DNA from: Ignavibacteria bacterium
GTDB lineage: Bacteria > Bacteroidota > Ignavibacteria > Kapaibacteriales > UBA961
Reading direction: 5' to 3'
Assembly (NCBI GenBank): GCA_016873735.1
Contig: VGWD01000006.1
Location: 1 to 64,000, forward strand
DNA length: 64,000 nucleotides
This document shows positions 43,939 through 53,286 of this stretch, one piece after another. Every line of letters starts with the position of its first letter. The first letter of the stretch is position 1. The position numbers and the translations under genes are program-made. The notes beneath the pieces are model-generated. The model saw nothing but the letters and a program-made list of their open reading frames with translations. It had not been told where the DNA came from and did not search any database.

Positions 43939-44856
43939 TTATCCTTGTAGCGCATTTTTAATGAATCCATCTGCATCATGCAGTTTTTCACCTGCAGTTT
44001 GTGCATCAACATCTGCAAGAAGCATCACCAATGCAGTTTTTACATGTCCATGAGCTGATTCCAGCACTTCACTTGCCTTCTCATATTCCACATCTGCAAT
44101 TTCCATGATGATACGCTTTGCTCGCTCACGCAATTTCGCATTTGTTAATTGCAAATCCACCATGATATTTCCATAACTTTTACCTAATCTTATCATGGAT
44201 GCTGTTGTAAGCATATTGAGAATCATTTTCTGTGCAGTACCGCTTTTCATGCGTGTTGAACCGGCTATCACTTCCGGTCCTACATTCGAAGCGATGATGA
44301 TGTCTGCTTTGACACCTAATTGACCAATTTGTTCTCTTGAGTTTGTTGTTACCAACAATGTATGACAACCCATTGATTTTGCTTTATCTAATGCTCCACG
44401 CACAAATGGTGTTCTTCCTGAAGCAGCAATCCCGCAGATCACATCATGATGATTCACGTGATTGTCAATCAAAGCTCGAGCACCATGTTCTGGCGAATCT
44501 TCTGCACCTTCTTGTGCTTTGAAGATAGCTTGTTCTCCCCCGGCTAAGATTCCTTGAACCATTTCCGGATCAGTTCCAAATGTTGGGGGACATTCCGAAG
44601 CATCAACGATGCCGAGTCTTCCACTTGTTCCGGCACCAACATAAAACAATCGTCCACCTACTTTGAATTGTTCCGTGATGATATCCACTGCCTGTGCTAT
44701 ATGAGCTAATTCATCTTTTACAGCATGGGCAACCATTGCATCTTCGCTATTGATCAATTGCAGAATTTCCATTGTGCTCATAAGATCAATGTCGCTTGAA
44801 CGCAGATTTCTTTGTTCAGTAGCCAGATTCGATATTTCTTTGAAAAGTGAAGTCAT
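43939..44856 (-). CDS. murQ: N-acetylmuramic acid 6-phosphate etherase
   Basis: 305 residues, standard length. MurQ removes lactate from MurNAc 6-phosphate to give GlcNAc 6-phosphate in peptidoglycan recycling. SIS-domain features are GRLFYVGAGTSGRLGIVDASE (in parts), CPPTFGTDPEMVQGILAGGE, DVICGIAASGRTPFV and GPEVIAGSTRMKSGTAQK. TDL-type N-terminal residues (ATEQRN) are present. A NagZ-type enzyme of the same pathway is encoded at 51688 in another operon. Spacing to both neighbours is three bases. Confidence 0.97.
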   Translation of the reverse strand: MTSLFKEISNLATEQRNLRSSDIDLMSTMEILQLINSEDAMVAHAVKDELAHIAQAVDIITEQFKVGGRLFYVGAGTSGRLGIVDASECPPTFGTDPEMVQGILAGGEQAIFKAQEGAEDSPEHGARALIDNHVNHHDVICGIAASGRTPFVRGALDKAKSMGCHTLLVTTNSREQIGQLGVKADIIIASNVGPEVIAGSTRMKSGTAQKMILNMLTTASMIRLGKSYGNIMVDLQLTNAKLRERAKRIIMEIADVEYEKASEVLESAHGHVKTALVMLLADVDAQTAGEKLHDADGFIKNALQG

Positions 44857-44859
44857 GAA

Positions 44860-45624
44860 TCAATGTCTTGCGGCACCACCATCCACATTGATGGTTTGTC
44901 CTGTGATGATTCCGGATGCCGGTAATGAAAGAAAGGCCACGAGATTGGCAATGTCTTCCGGTTCATCCGGACGATGCACTGCCTGCTCGGGGAGTATATG
45001 TTCGAGAATGGTTTTTGATAAACGCACATCTGAAGGCCTTTGGGTTGCAGTTAATCCAACCGTTATTGCATTGATTGTGATTCCGTGCTTTCCAATTTCA
45101 GATGCTAGTGATCTTGTGAATCCTATCACGCCCATTTTTGCCGCAGCATAATGCGACAGAAATGGTGTTCCTAACCATACGGTATTTGAAGACAATGTGA
45201 CGATTCTACCAAAATTTTTCGCCTTCATTGTTGGTAACACTGCCTGTGTCACCAAAAACAAACTCGTCAGATTGATATTCATCATTGTATTCCACTGCTC
45301 ATGTGTGATGAGTTCAAGCGGAGCTTCATCATACATACCAACATTGTGCACGAGAATGTCAATCGTACCGAATTCTTTCAGCGTCACATCAATCAATGCT
45401 TTAACATCCTCGGCTTTTGTGCAATCTGCTTTCACGGTAAGCGCTCTGCCTCCGGCTTGATGAACTTTCTCTGCGGTTTCACTTGCATCAGCCAGATCGG
45501 CTATAACAATGATTGCACCTTCTTCAGCAAGGCGTTCGCAGAAAGCACTTCCATTTCCAAAAGCTGCACCGGTCACGATTGCGACGCGATTTTTCAGACC
45601 ATGTTCAAATTCATGTATTTTCAT
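44860..45624 (-). CDS. Short-chain dehydrogenase/reductase (SDR)
   Basis: 254 residues of the classical SDR type. The cofactor loop is VTGAAFGNGSAF, followed by VIADLAD, which suggests NAD(H) preference because of the acidic residue after strand two. The active site has serine in TLSSNTVWLG and YAAAK (Tyr and Lys). The C-terminal GIITGQTINVDGGAARH is typical of the FabG-like group. The usual NNAG motif reads HNVGM here. Substrate is unknown. It lies between xerC and murQ in one transcript. Confidence 0.92.
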   Translation of the reverse strand: MKIHEFEHGLKNRVAIVTGAAFGNGSAFCERLAEEGAIIVIADLADASETAEKVHQAGGRALTVKADCTKAEDVKALIDVTLKEFGTIDILVHNVGMYDEAPLELITHEQWNTMMNINLTSLFLVTQAVLPTMKAKNFGRIVTLSSNTVWLGTPFLSHYAAAKMGVIGFTRSLASEIGKHGITINAITVGLTATQRPSDVRLSKTILEHILPEQAVHRPDEPEDIANLVAFLSLPASGIITGQTINVDGGAARH

Positions 45625-45638
45625 TCTTTCCTTTCACA

Positions 45639-46550
45639 TTATGCTCTGGGATGAGCTTTTTGATATGCTTGTTTTAGTCTGTCAACAGAGACATGCGTAT
45701 ACACTTGTGTAGCAGACAATGAACTATGTCCAAGCATTTCACTAACCGAACTTATATCAGCTCCATTGTCCAACAAATGCGTTGCAAATGTATGGCGCAA
45801 TACATGAGGACTCTTCTGCGGTGATTCCGTCACAGGATTCATCGCTCTTCTGATGATTCTGTATACGACGGAGGGGTTCATCACTTTTCCTCTATCACTC
45901 AGAAATACTTTTCCATCCGGTTTTGCGGTATCCAGAGTAGTCAAGCATGACCTTAAACCGATATAAGCCACCAATGCTTCCAACGCTTTACCACCGATTG
46001 GAACAATACGCTCCTTTTTACCTTTTCCCATCACACGAACGGTTCCTGCATGCATATCCAAATCTTGCATGGGAAGTTGTATGAGTTCACTCACACGCAA
46101 TCCAGAACTGTATAATAATTCCGCAATTGCTATGTTTCGAGCTCCGCCGGGCGAAGAAGAATCAAAAGAATCCATCAATGATTCAATTTCTCCGGGTTGC
46201 AAAAATGAAGGCAATTTCTTCTCCGCTTTTGGCGTGGAGACGATCGCTGCGGGATTGCGATCGATCCACGATTGCCGAAAAGCGAATTTGAAGAATGATT
46301 TTACAGCGGCTATTTTCACTCTCAAAGACTTTTTAGATAGTCCGCGATCATGAAGATAACCTAAAAATGGTCGAATATCAGCCGGCTCTATGGCATTAAT
46401 TTCTGGTTTAATGCCATATTCTGATATAAAGTAGTCCAGAAACTCCATAAGCGCAAAACGATAGGTTTCTATCGTATGTGGAGAATAACCTTTCTGCAAT
46501 TCACATGCCGAAAGGAATTCCTGAACTGCCTGCTCATATACTTTATTCAT
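45639..46550 (-). CDS. xerC: Tyrosine recombinase XerC/XerD
   Basis: 303 residues, typical of chromosomal Xer recombinases that resolve chromosome dimers at dif. The N-terminal SAM-like domain (residues 1-95) is followed by the catalytic domain with arginine in YSSGLRVSELIQL, lysine in VMGKGKKERIVPI, HVLRHTFATHLL, then the histidine of MLGHSSLSATQVYTH and the nucleophilic tyrosine within it. Whether it is XerC or XerD is not certain. It is the first gene of the xerC-SDR-murQ-pyk unit and shows no sign of being a mobile-element integrase. Confidence 0.93.
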   Translation of the reverse strand: MNKVYEQAVQEFLSACELQKGYSPHTIETYRFALMEFLDYFISEYGIKPEINAIEPADIRPFLGYLHDRGLSKKSLRVKIAAVKSFFKFAFRQSWIDRNPAAIVSTPKAEKKLPSFLQPGEIESLMDSFDSSSPGGARNIAIAELLYSSGLRVSELIQLPMQDLDMHAGTVRVMGKGKKERIVPIGGKALEALVAYIGLRSCLTTLDTAKPDGKVFLSDRGKVMNPSVVYRIIRRAMNPVTESPQKSPHVLRHTFATHLLDNGADISSVSEMLGHSSLSATQVYTHVSVDRLKQAYQKAHPRA

Positions 46551-46602
46551 TATGCATCATAAGGTAATGAGTCTTATGTCCTACAAAAATCAAGCCATGA
46601 AT

Positions 46603-46619
46603 ATTGTCCGGATGACAAT
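46603..46619. promoter_or_regulatory. Inverted repeat in the xerC-pccB divergent gap
   Basis: ATTGTC-CGGAT-GACAAT is a perfect 6+5+6 palindrome, 53 bases from the xerC start and 63 from the pccB start. It is a candidate operator for either gene. No family match is recognised. Confidence 0.3.
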
Positions 46620-46681
46620 TCTGGAGGGTCTCCCCCGAATTTCGCATATTGCATCCTTGAATATCACTATGGAAACAGATC

Positions 46682-48226
46682 ATGTCAGACAAATTTCAGC
46701 TCCTGGATACCTTACGTAAAGAAGCCATGCTTGGCGGTGGTGCGCAAAAAATTGCCGATAGGCACAAAAAGGGTGCTTTGACTGCCAGGGAGCGGCTACA
46801 AATTCTGCTTGATCCTGATTCTTTTGAAGAGATAGACATGTTTGTACGACATCGTTCCACGAATTTCGGTCTTGAAAAAAATCGACCGCTTGGTGATGGA
46901 GTCATCACAGGAACCGGCCGAATTCATGGACGAACCGTATGTGTTTTTTCACAAGACTTCACCGTGTTTGGTGGTTCGCTTTCCGAAACACATGCAGAGA
47001 AAATTTGCAAAATCATGGATCTCGCCATGAAGATTGGAGCGCCGGTCATTGGAATCAATGACTCCGGTGGTGCTCGTATTCAAGAAGGTGTTGTATCTCT
47101 TGGTGGTTATGCAGACATATTTTTACGCAATACGTTGGCAAGTGGCGTCATTCCGCAGATCAGCGTGATTCTTGGTCCATGCGCCGGCGGTGCTGTCTAT
47201 TCTCCCGCCATTACGGACTTCGTGTTCATGTCGAAGGGAAGTTCCTATATGTTTGTCACCGGACCCAATGTTGTTAAAACCGTAACACATGAAGAAGTGA
47301 CATTCGAAGAACTTGGCGGAGCTGAAACACATGCTTCCAAATCAGGCGTTGCTCATGTTGCATGTGATGATGAAGTCGACACACTTAATCGCGTTCGTGA
47401 ATTGATGCGTTATCTTCCTTCAAGCAATTCCTCAGGCTTGCCACATATCCCAACGATTGATCAGTCCGACAGAAATTGTACAATGCTGGACACAATCATC
47501 CCTGAGAATCCTAATCAACCGTATGATATCAAAGATGTGATCAAAACGGTTGTTGATGAGTCTCAATTTTTTGAAATTCATGCAGACTATGCGGAGAACA
47601 TTGTCATTGGATTTGCCACACTCGATGGACGACCAATTGGAATCGTGGCCAATCAACCGGCATCAATGGCCGGTGTTCTCGACATTAATAGTTCAATTAA
47701 AGGTGCTCGCTTCGTTCGCTTCTGTGATGCCTTTAATATTCCACTTGTGGTATTTGAGGATGTTCCCGGATTTCTTCCGGGTACGGATCAAGAATGGAGA
47801 GGCATCATCAGGCATGGTGCAAAATTGTTATATGCATTCTGCGAAGCAACTGTTCCCAAAGTAACGGTGATTACCAGAAAAGCATATGGCGGTGCCTATG
47901 ATGTGATGAACTCAAAACATATTCGCGCTGATTACAATATCGCATGGCCAACTGCTGAAATTGCAGTAATGGGCGCGAAAGGTGCAGTTGAAATTCTTTT
48001 CAAAAAAGAAATCGAAGCCGCCGAAGACAAAGTTGCAAAAGCAGCAGAACTTGAAGCAGCATATAATGCTCAGTTTTGCAATCCATATGCAGCTGCTGAA
48101 AGAGGATATATCGACGATGTGATAAAACCTTCCGAAACAAGAACTCGTCTGATTCGTGCGCTCTCCATATTGGAGACAAAAGAAGATTCAAATCCTTGGA
48201 AAAAGCATGGCAATATTCCTTTGTGA
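46682..48226 (+). CDS. pccB: Acyl-CoA (propionyl-CoA) carboxylase carboxyltransferase subunit
   Basis: 514 residues, full length. The subunit transfers carboxyl from biotin to propionyl-CoA (or a similar acyl-CoA), giving methylmalonyl-CoA. Family segments are [41 protein letters not shown] (in parts), [59 protein letters not shown] and the second oxyanion region [12 protein letters not shown]. The biotin carboxylase partner is not in the window. Biotin-carrier methylmalonyl decarboxylase subunits are close relatives and cannot be fully excluded. Confidence 0.93.
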   Translation: MSDKFQLLDTLRKEAMLGGGAQKIADRHKKGALTARERLQILLDPDSFEEIDMFVRHRSTNFGLEKNRPLGDGVITGTGRIHGRTVCVFSQDFTVFGGSLSETHAEKICKIMDLAMKIGAPVIGINDSGGARIQEGVVSLGGYADIFLRNTLASGVIPQISVILGPCAGGAVYSPAITDFVFMSKGSSYMFVTGPNVVKTVTHEEVTFEELGGAETHASKSGVAHVACDDEVDTLNRVRELMRYLPSSNSSGLPHIPTIDQSDRNCTMLDTIIPENPNQPYDIKDVIKTVVDESQFFEIHADYAENIVIGFATLDGRPIGIVANQPASMAGVLDINSSIKGARFVRFCDAFNIPLVVFEDVPGFLPGTDQEWRGIIRHGAKLLYAFCEATVPKVTVITRKAYGGAYDVMNSKHIRADYNIAWPTAEIAVMGAKGAVEILFKKEIEAAEDKVAKAAELEAAYNAQFCNPYAAAERGYIDDVIKPSETRTRLIRALSILETKEDSNPWKKHGNIPL

Positions 48227-48262
48227 TTCGCTCAATCATTTTCTCATTTCAGGGGATGAACA

Positions 48263-49162
48263 ATGAAATGGATGTGCATCATGATCATGATGGTACTACT
48301 CTCAGCTTGTGGAATTCAAAAGAAAGGATTTCTTTCCAAAGATCTGACGCCAAAGCTCATTGATGGAGAGCATTATGTCTACATTCTCCCATCGGGAGAA
48401 GAAGCATTCGTAGAACAATTTGATTATGCATCGGAATTTGAAGATGGATATGCAATCATTTGTGATTCAAATGAGCAATGCGGAATCATCGATTCAACCG
48501 GCACAATTATCTTACCCTATTCATTTCCCGATTTATGGTTTGCCGGAGAAGGCATGTATTCATTCAGGAAGAATAATCTGATTGGATTCATCGATAGAAA
48601 TGGTAATGTGAGAATTCCGCCGATTTTTGGTGGAGATGGAGGAGCCAGACCGCGGTTTTCCGAAGGTAAATGCGCAGTGATTGATTCCACGAATTCATTC
48701 TATCTGTTCATAGACAAAAATGGAAGCAAGGTGTTTGATCGTGTCATCGAAGGTACGCTTGGCGGAGCGGCAACTTATTATTTCCCTGAATTTCATCAAG
48801 GATTATGCGTGGCGCATGATAAGTATCGTTTCGGCTATATCAATCATGCAGGTGAATGGGCCATACCACCTCAATTTGATCAAGCGCATCGTTTTAGCGA
48901 GGGACTTGCGGCTGTTCGTAAAAAAGGACTCGTCATGTTTATCAATGCAAAAGGCGAGAGAGCCATTGCGCGCTCTTTCGGTGCAATCGACGAAGGATGT
49001 TGCGGATTTGATTATGGCTATTTTCAACAAGGCAAAGTTCGTGTGAATCTTGATTCTACTCAATCAGACATCGATATAGATGATCCGCGATATAATTATC
49101 GAAAAGCACAATGGGGCATCATCGATAAAAAAGGTAATGTACTCGAAATTGAAGATCCTTGA
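48263..49162 (+). CDS. WG-repeat lipoprotein
   Basis: 299 residues. AGGGGA before ATG 48263 is a good ribosome site. MKWMCIMIMMVLLSAC is a lipoprotein signal, cysteine at residue 16. The mature protein is built of WG-type repeats with patterns such as CGIIDSTGTIILP, IGFIDRNGNVRIPP, FGYINHAGEWAIPPQFD and WGIIDKKGNVLEIEDP. WG repeats form beta-rich surface structures of unknown role, common in Bacteroidota. It precedes the rhomboid protease gene by three bases in the same transcript. Confidence 0.87.
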   Translation: MKWMCIMIMMVLLSACGIQKKGFLSKDLTPKLIDGEHYVYILPSGEEAFVEQFDYASEFEDGYAIICDSNEQCGIIDSTGTIILPYSFPDLWFAGEGMYSFRKNNLIGFIDRNGNVRIPPIFGGDGGARPRFSEGKCAVIDSTNSFYLFIDKNGSKVFDRVIEGTLGGAATYYFPEFHQGLCVAHDKYRFGYINHAGEWAIPPQFDQAHRFSEGLAAVRKKGLVMFINAKGERAIARSFGAIDEGCCGFDYGYFQQGKVRVNLDSTQSDIDIDDPRYNYRKAQWGIIDKKGNVLEIEDP

Positions 49163-49165
49163 CAT

Positions 49166-49735
49166 ATGAAGATATATTATAATTCCCCGGTCATTCTAAC
49201 ATTCTCGCTCATTGCTTTTGCTGTGATGATTATATCTTCATTGACAGCCGGGACATCAACAACGGCATTGTTTACCGCATGGCCATCAGGCCTATTGAAT
49301 CCTTTGAGTTATGTCAGAATGTTCACGCATGTTCTAGGACATGTTTCATGGGAGCATCTTTTTGGAAATCTGACTTTGATATTATTAATAGGGCCATTGC
49401 TGGAAGAAAAATACGGATCTTCAACAATGCTTATGATGATTGTGATCACGGCTTTAATCACCGGAATCATTGTTATATTTTTTACGAATACCGGCTTACT
49501 TGGAGCAAGCGGTATCGTATTCATGTTGATTTTGCTGAGTTCTTTTGCCAATATCAAAAGCGGACATATTCCTCTGACATTCATCATCATCGTTGCATTG
49601 TTCTTGGGTAAGGAATTTGTTGCTTCATTCAAGCCAGATGCAGTTTCGCAATTCGCACATATCATGGGTGGTCTTTGCGGTAGTTTCTTTGGATTTTTTC
49701 ATATTGATCATAAAAAGAAAGGGAAAAAATCATGA
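49166..49735 (+). CDS. Rhomboid-family intramembrane serine protease
   Basis: 189 residues with about six helices. The rhomboid catalytic dyad is visible: Ser115 in LLGASGIVFM and His165 in QFAHIMGGLCGSFFGF. HVSWEHLFGNLTLILLIGP carries the helix-2 HxxxN-like element. Rhomboids cut membrane-anchored proteins inside the bilayer. The short size fits a minimal six-helix form. The stop overlaps arfB by four bases. Its natural substrate is unknown; the adjacent WG lipoprotein is not an obvious one. Confidence 0.9.
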   Translation: MKIYYNSPVILTFSLIAFAVMIISSLTAGTSTTALFTAWPSGLLNPLSYVRMFTHVLGHVSWEHLFGNLTLILLIGPLLEEKYGSSTMLMMIVITALITGIIVIFFTNTGLLGASGIVFMLILLSSFANIKSGHIPLTFIIIVALFLGKEFVASFKPDAVSQFAHIMGGLCGSFFGFFHIDHKKKGKKS

Positions 49736-50172
49736 TTCAGAAATTATTGCGCATCAATGAGCTTTATAGCATTCCTGAAGAGTTGTTTATGTTCAAAACA
49801 GCTCGTTCTAGCGGTCCCGGTGGACAAAATGTAAATAAAGTTGAAACAAAAGTCAGACTCATCTACAATGTATTCGCACATGTTGAGTTACCTGCCGAAG
49901 CTCGTTTGCGACTCCTAACAATGCCCGATACAAAAGTCAATAAAGATGGACTCATCGTCATCACCGAACAACGTGGCGCCAGTCAATATGAGAACAAAGA
50001 ATTGGCCATCAAGCAATTAAAGGCAATGATCAAGAAAGCACTGATCGTACCCAAAGAGAGGAAAGCAACAAAGCCGACGCGGGTCTCTAAAGAAAATCGT
50101 CTCCAGTCCAAGCGCGTCACAAGTGCAAAGAAAGTCACTCGAAGAAAAAGGATTGATTTTGATGAAGAATGA
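49732..50172 (+). CDS. arfB: Ribosome-rescue peptidyl-tRNA hydrolase ArfB (YaeJ)
   Basis: 146 residues, usual ArfB length. It releases nascent chains from ribosomes stalled without a stop codon. The catalytic GGQ lies in ARSSGPGGQNVNKVETKV (residues 24-41), and the C-terminal tail is strongly basic (KERKATKPTRVSKENR, VTRRKR), which enters the empty mRNA channel. There is no codon-recognition domain, so it is not RF1 or RF2. The end overlaps the following CrtI-type gene by 11 bases. Confidence 0.95.
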   Translation: MIQKLLRINELYSIPEELFMFKTARSSGPGGQNVNKVETKVRLIYNVFAHVELPAEARLRLLTMPDTKVNKDGLIVITEQRGASQYENKELAIKQLKAMIKKALIVPKERKATKPTRVSKENRLQSKRVTSAKKVTRRKRIDFDEE

Positions 50173-51634
50173 TGTGATCGTGATTGGTTCCGGGATTGGC
50201 GGCATGAATGCAGCAATGCAATTGGCTGCCAAAGGATATACGGTCAGCATCTTCGAAAAACGCTCCGAACCAGGCGGAAAAATGCGCCGCATTCATTATT
50301 CCGATTGCATATTCGATGCAGGTCCGTCACTTATCACGATGCCCTTCATTCTTCGTGATGCATTCGAGCAAACGGGAGTGAAACTTGATGCATATCTTTC
50401 CCTCTTACCAATTGACCCCATCTGTCATTATCGGTGGCTCGATGGCACTCAGTATGATTGCCATGCTAATCCATTCAAAAGAAATGAAGAAACCGAAAAA
50501 ACATTCGGTAGAAAAAGCATGCAGGAAATGAATGCTTATCTCTCCCATGCGGGCAGAGTTTATCATGCAACAAAGGATGTATTCCTATTCAATCCATTCG
50601 AGGGATTCAAAGAATTCTTCAAAACAACCAATCTTTCCATGCTGCCGGCACTTCCATCAATGAAGTTCATGCAGAAGTTTCATGCATTCAATGCAGAACG
50701 ATTCTCCAATCCCAAACTTGTTCAACTCTTTGATCGCTTTGCAACATATAATGGATCTTCTCCATTTCTTGCGCCGGCAACGCTCATGGTTATTCCATTC
50801 ATCGAGTTTGAATACGGTGGTTGGTATCCGCAAGGCGGAATATATGCCATCGCTGATGCGATGTACAAACGCTGCATTGAATTGGGCATAATATTCCATT
50901 TTGACACCGATGTCACAGAAATTATGACCGAAAGAACAAAAGCAATCGGCATTACAACTTCGAATGGTGATCAAATCGAAGCAGAGCATATCATATCCAA
51001 TGCCGATGTATTTCATGTTCAACATGATTTGCTTTCAAGAAAGCAAGAGAAAAAACCCAATCTTTCTACATCCGGATTTGTCTTGCTTATTCCCATGAAT
51101 GACAATCCATTCTCTATGGCTCATCATTCAGTATTGTTTTCAGATGCATATCAACAAGAGTTTACAACTATTTTTGATGCGAATAGAGCTCCGGAAGAAA
51201 TGACTGTGTATATCAGCGTATCAAGCAAGACCGATAAAAGTCAAGCAGGAGTTGGCAAAGAAAACTGGTTTGTGCTCGTAAACACGCCTCCTACATCAAA
51301 GGACGGAGAATGGACTCCCAATAGATCTGAATCATATAAGAATGTAGTGTTAACAATGATTGAGCGTTTCCTTCCCGGCATGAGGTCATATATCGCCCAT
51401 GAGCCCCAGATCATAAGTCCGGATGATTTTTCAAGAGAATTCCATGCAACAGGTGGATCGCTTTATGGCTCTTCTTCAAATTCAATGTTCAGTGCATTTC
51501 TTAGACCCAAAAACAAGGATCCTCGCATAAGCAATCTCTATCATTGCGGAGGAAGCGCTCATCCCGGTGGAGGGATTCCCCTCGTGATTCTGTCAGGACA
51601 TTTCGCAGCCCGCGAGATTATGAATAATTCCTGA
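50162..51634 (+). CDS. CrtI/CrtD-type FAD-dependent carotenoid desaturase family protein
   Basis: 490 residues from ATG 50162, with AAAGGA nine bases before it. The dinucleotide-binding N-terminus is VIVIGSGIGGMNAAMQLAAKG with EKRSEPGGKM (parts), and the phytoene-desaturase end is HCGGSAHPGGGIPLVILSG. GGWYPQGGIYAIADAM is also typical. Family enzymes introduce double bonds in carotenoids; CrtD-like hydroxycarotenoid desaturases are equally possible. No phytoene synthase or other carotenoid gene is nearby, so a related retinol/carotenoid saturase or oxidase function cannot be excluded. Confidence 0.87.
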   Translation: MKNDVIVIGSGIGGMNAAMQLAAKGYTVSIFEKRSEPGGKMRRIHYSDCIFDAGPSLITMPFILRDAFEQTGVKLDAYLSLLPIDPICHYRWLDGTQYDCHANPFKRNEETEKTFGRKSMQEMNAYLSHAGRVYHATKDVFLFNPFEGFKEFFKTTNLSMLPALPSMKFMQKFHAFNAERFSNPKLVQLFDRFATYNGSSPFLAPATLMVIPFIEFEYGGWYPQGGIYAIADAMYKRCIELGIIFHFDTDVTEIMTERTKAIGITTSNGDQIEAEHIISNADVFHVQHDLLSRKQEKKPNLSTSGFVLLIPMNDNPFSMAHHSVLFSDAYQQEFTTIFDANRAPEEMTVYISVSSKTDKSQAGVGKENWFVLVNTPPTSKDGEWTPNRSESYKNVVLTMIERFLPGMRSYIAHEPQIISPDDFSREFHATGGSLYGSSSNSMFSAFLRPKNKDPRISNLYHCGGSAHPGGGIPLVILSGHFAAREIMNNS

Positions 51635-51646
51635 TTCCTTGACCAT

Positions 51647-51668
51647 TGGCAAATGGTTATCTTTGCCA
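51647..51668. promoter_or_regulatory. Inverted repeat with -7-like box upstream of the GH3 gene
   Basis: TGGCAAA (51647-51653) and TTTGCCA (51662-51668) form a perfect seven-pair inverted repeat with an eight-base spacer, 19 bases before ATG 51688. The right arm includes TATCTTTG (51658-51665), an exact TAnnTTTG box. It could be an operator over a promoter, or an RNA hairpin near the start. There is no T-run, so it is not a normal terminator. Confidence 0.35.
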
Positions 51669-51687
51669 TCATTTCTTGAATTACCGT

Positions 51688-53286
51688 ATGCTACCCGATC
51701 CCAATACATTGTCCAATGAGCAATTGGCAGCCCAATGCATCATGCCACGTCTCGTTCCAAGAGATTATGCCGATGAAGAAACTTTGCGCAATGAAGTAGC
51801 CACACTCATTCAAAGAGGAATTGGGGGATTTTGCGTGTTTCAGGGTGAAGCTGATGCCACTACATTACTCTTGCATGAACTTCAAAAGAAATCCACGATT
51901 CCACTGCTCTTTAGCGCTGACTATGAACATGGTCTGCCAATGAGACTCGAAGGTGGGACTGATATGCCTCATGCCATGGCGATGATGCAATCGGAATCAC
52001 CGGATGCTACAAGAAAGGCAGCCGAATATATTGCCAATGAAGCCCTAACGATTGGAGTACACTGGAATTTTGCTCCGGTGTGCGACATTAATTCAAATCC
52101 TCATAATCCAATCATCAATATTCGATCTTTTGGTGAAACGACCGAACAATCGGAATCTCATATTCGAGCTTATATCGAAGGAATGCAATCTCAACATGTT
52201 ATGGCATGCGCCAAACATTTTCCTGGTCATGGAGATACATCCACGGATTCGCATTCCGCATTGCCATTGATTGATTGTTCCAAAGAACAATTAGAGCAAA
52301 GAGAATTCATGCCTTTCAAGATTGCGATGGATGCCGGAGTTCGATCCATCATGATCGGACATTTGTCGATTCCAGCATTGGATGATTCAGGAATACCTGC
52401 TTCACTTTCACCAATCATCATGCAAGACATACTTCGTTCTCAATGGGGATATGAAGGCATCATAGTAACAGATGCATTGGACATGCATGCCATAAGCAAA
52501 ACATATTCATCTGCTGAAGCAACAATCGCTTGTCTCAATGCAGGAGCAACCATTGCACTTGTTCCAGATGATGCAATTGAAGCACTTGATGGCTTGATTG
52601 CATATGTGAATGAATATCCTGCATTTCGTGAAGTGCTCATCAGAAATGTTTCGCGCATATTTACAGAAAAACAATGGTGCGGTTTGGAATCTATTCCTTC
52701 GCTTCAGCCTCCACTTGAAAGCAAGGTTATGGAAGAACATGCAATGCATGCGCTGGACATTGCAAAAAGAGCGCTCCGCATTCATGATCCAAAAAATAAC
52801 CTGCCTCTTTCTGACGATCAACCTTTTGCTGCTTTTGCCATTCTTGGTGATGAATCTCAAACAACATTGGATAAAGCAGTCGCACTCTTTCGCGTGATGG
52901 CTCAGTCACTTGAGCAAGAATGTGATTTCGGCTTCATCAATAAAAGCATCACACATGATGAGTGCGTCGAATTATCACAAACCATAAACGATGTGAATAC
53001 AGTGATTCTTGCTCTATTGATGAAGCCGCAATCATATCAAGGTCACATAGCGATTCATCCTTCCATCATCGAGGCAATAGATGTGTTATGCAAGGACAAA
53101 ACCGTGATTGCATTACTGCTTGGAAGCCCGTATTTACATGAATGCCTGAATGCTGATGCATATGTTTGTGCTTATTCAGATGCATTGCCATCACTTGCGG
53201 CTGCTGCCTTGACATTATCGGGAAGAACAATAGGAACAGCTTGGACCAATCATGATGCAGGTTCGTTTTCGCCGGAGTCTTTCTGA
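51688..53286 (+). CDS. Glycoside hydrolase family 3, NagZ-like beta-N-acetylglucosaminidase
   Basis: 532 residues from ATG 51688; a TTG at 51646 would run through the promoter-like repeat. The GH3 barrel shows GVHWNFAPVCDINSNPHNP, the NagZ-specific loop KHFPGHGDTSTDSHSALP (Asp/His acid-base dyad), and the nucleophile aspartate in IVTDALDMHAI. A second domain of about 180 residues follows, as in two-domain NagZ of Bacillus type. The enzyme frees GlcNAc from peptidoglycan fragments and fits with murQ at 43939. No export signal is visible, so it is probably cytoplasmic. It shares one base with the next gene. Confidence 0.9.
   Translation: MLPDPNTLSNEQLAAQCIMPRLVPRDYADEETLRNEVATLIQRGIGGFCVFQGEADATTLLLHELQKKSTIPLLFSADYEHGLPMRLEGGTDMPHAMAMMQSESPDATRKAAEYIANEALTIGVHWNFAPVCDINSNPHNPIINIRSFGETTEQSESHIRAYIEGMQSQHVMACAKHFPGHGDTSTDSHSALPLIDCSKEQLEQREFMPFKIAMDAGVRSIMIGHLSIPALDDSGIPASLSPIIMQDILRSQWGYEGIIVTDALDMHAISKTYSSAEATIACLNAGATIALVPDDAIEALDGLIAYVNEYPAFREVLIRNVSRIFTEKQWCGLESIPSLQPPLESKVMEEHAMHALDIAKRALRIHDPKNNLPLSDDQPFAAFAILGDESQTTLDKAVALFRVMAQSLEQECDFGFINKSITHDECVELSQTINDVNTVILALLMKPQSYQGHIAIHPSIIEAIDVLCKDKTVIALLLGSPYLHECLNADAYVCAYSDALPSLAAAALTLSGRTIGTAWTNHDAGSFSPESF

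Noticed and set aside
45639-46550. XerC-type recombinase as integrase of a mobile element
   Set aside because: Length and motifs match the housekeeping chromosome recombinase, it is co-transcribed with metabolic genes, and no attachment-site repeats or phage genes are nearby.
46623-46633. Short palindrome GGAG-GGT-CTCC before pccB
   Set aside because: Only four pairs per arm; expected by chance at this length.
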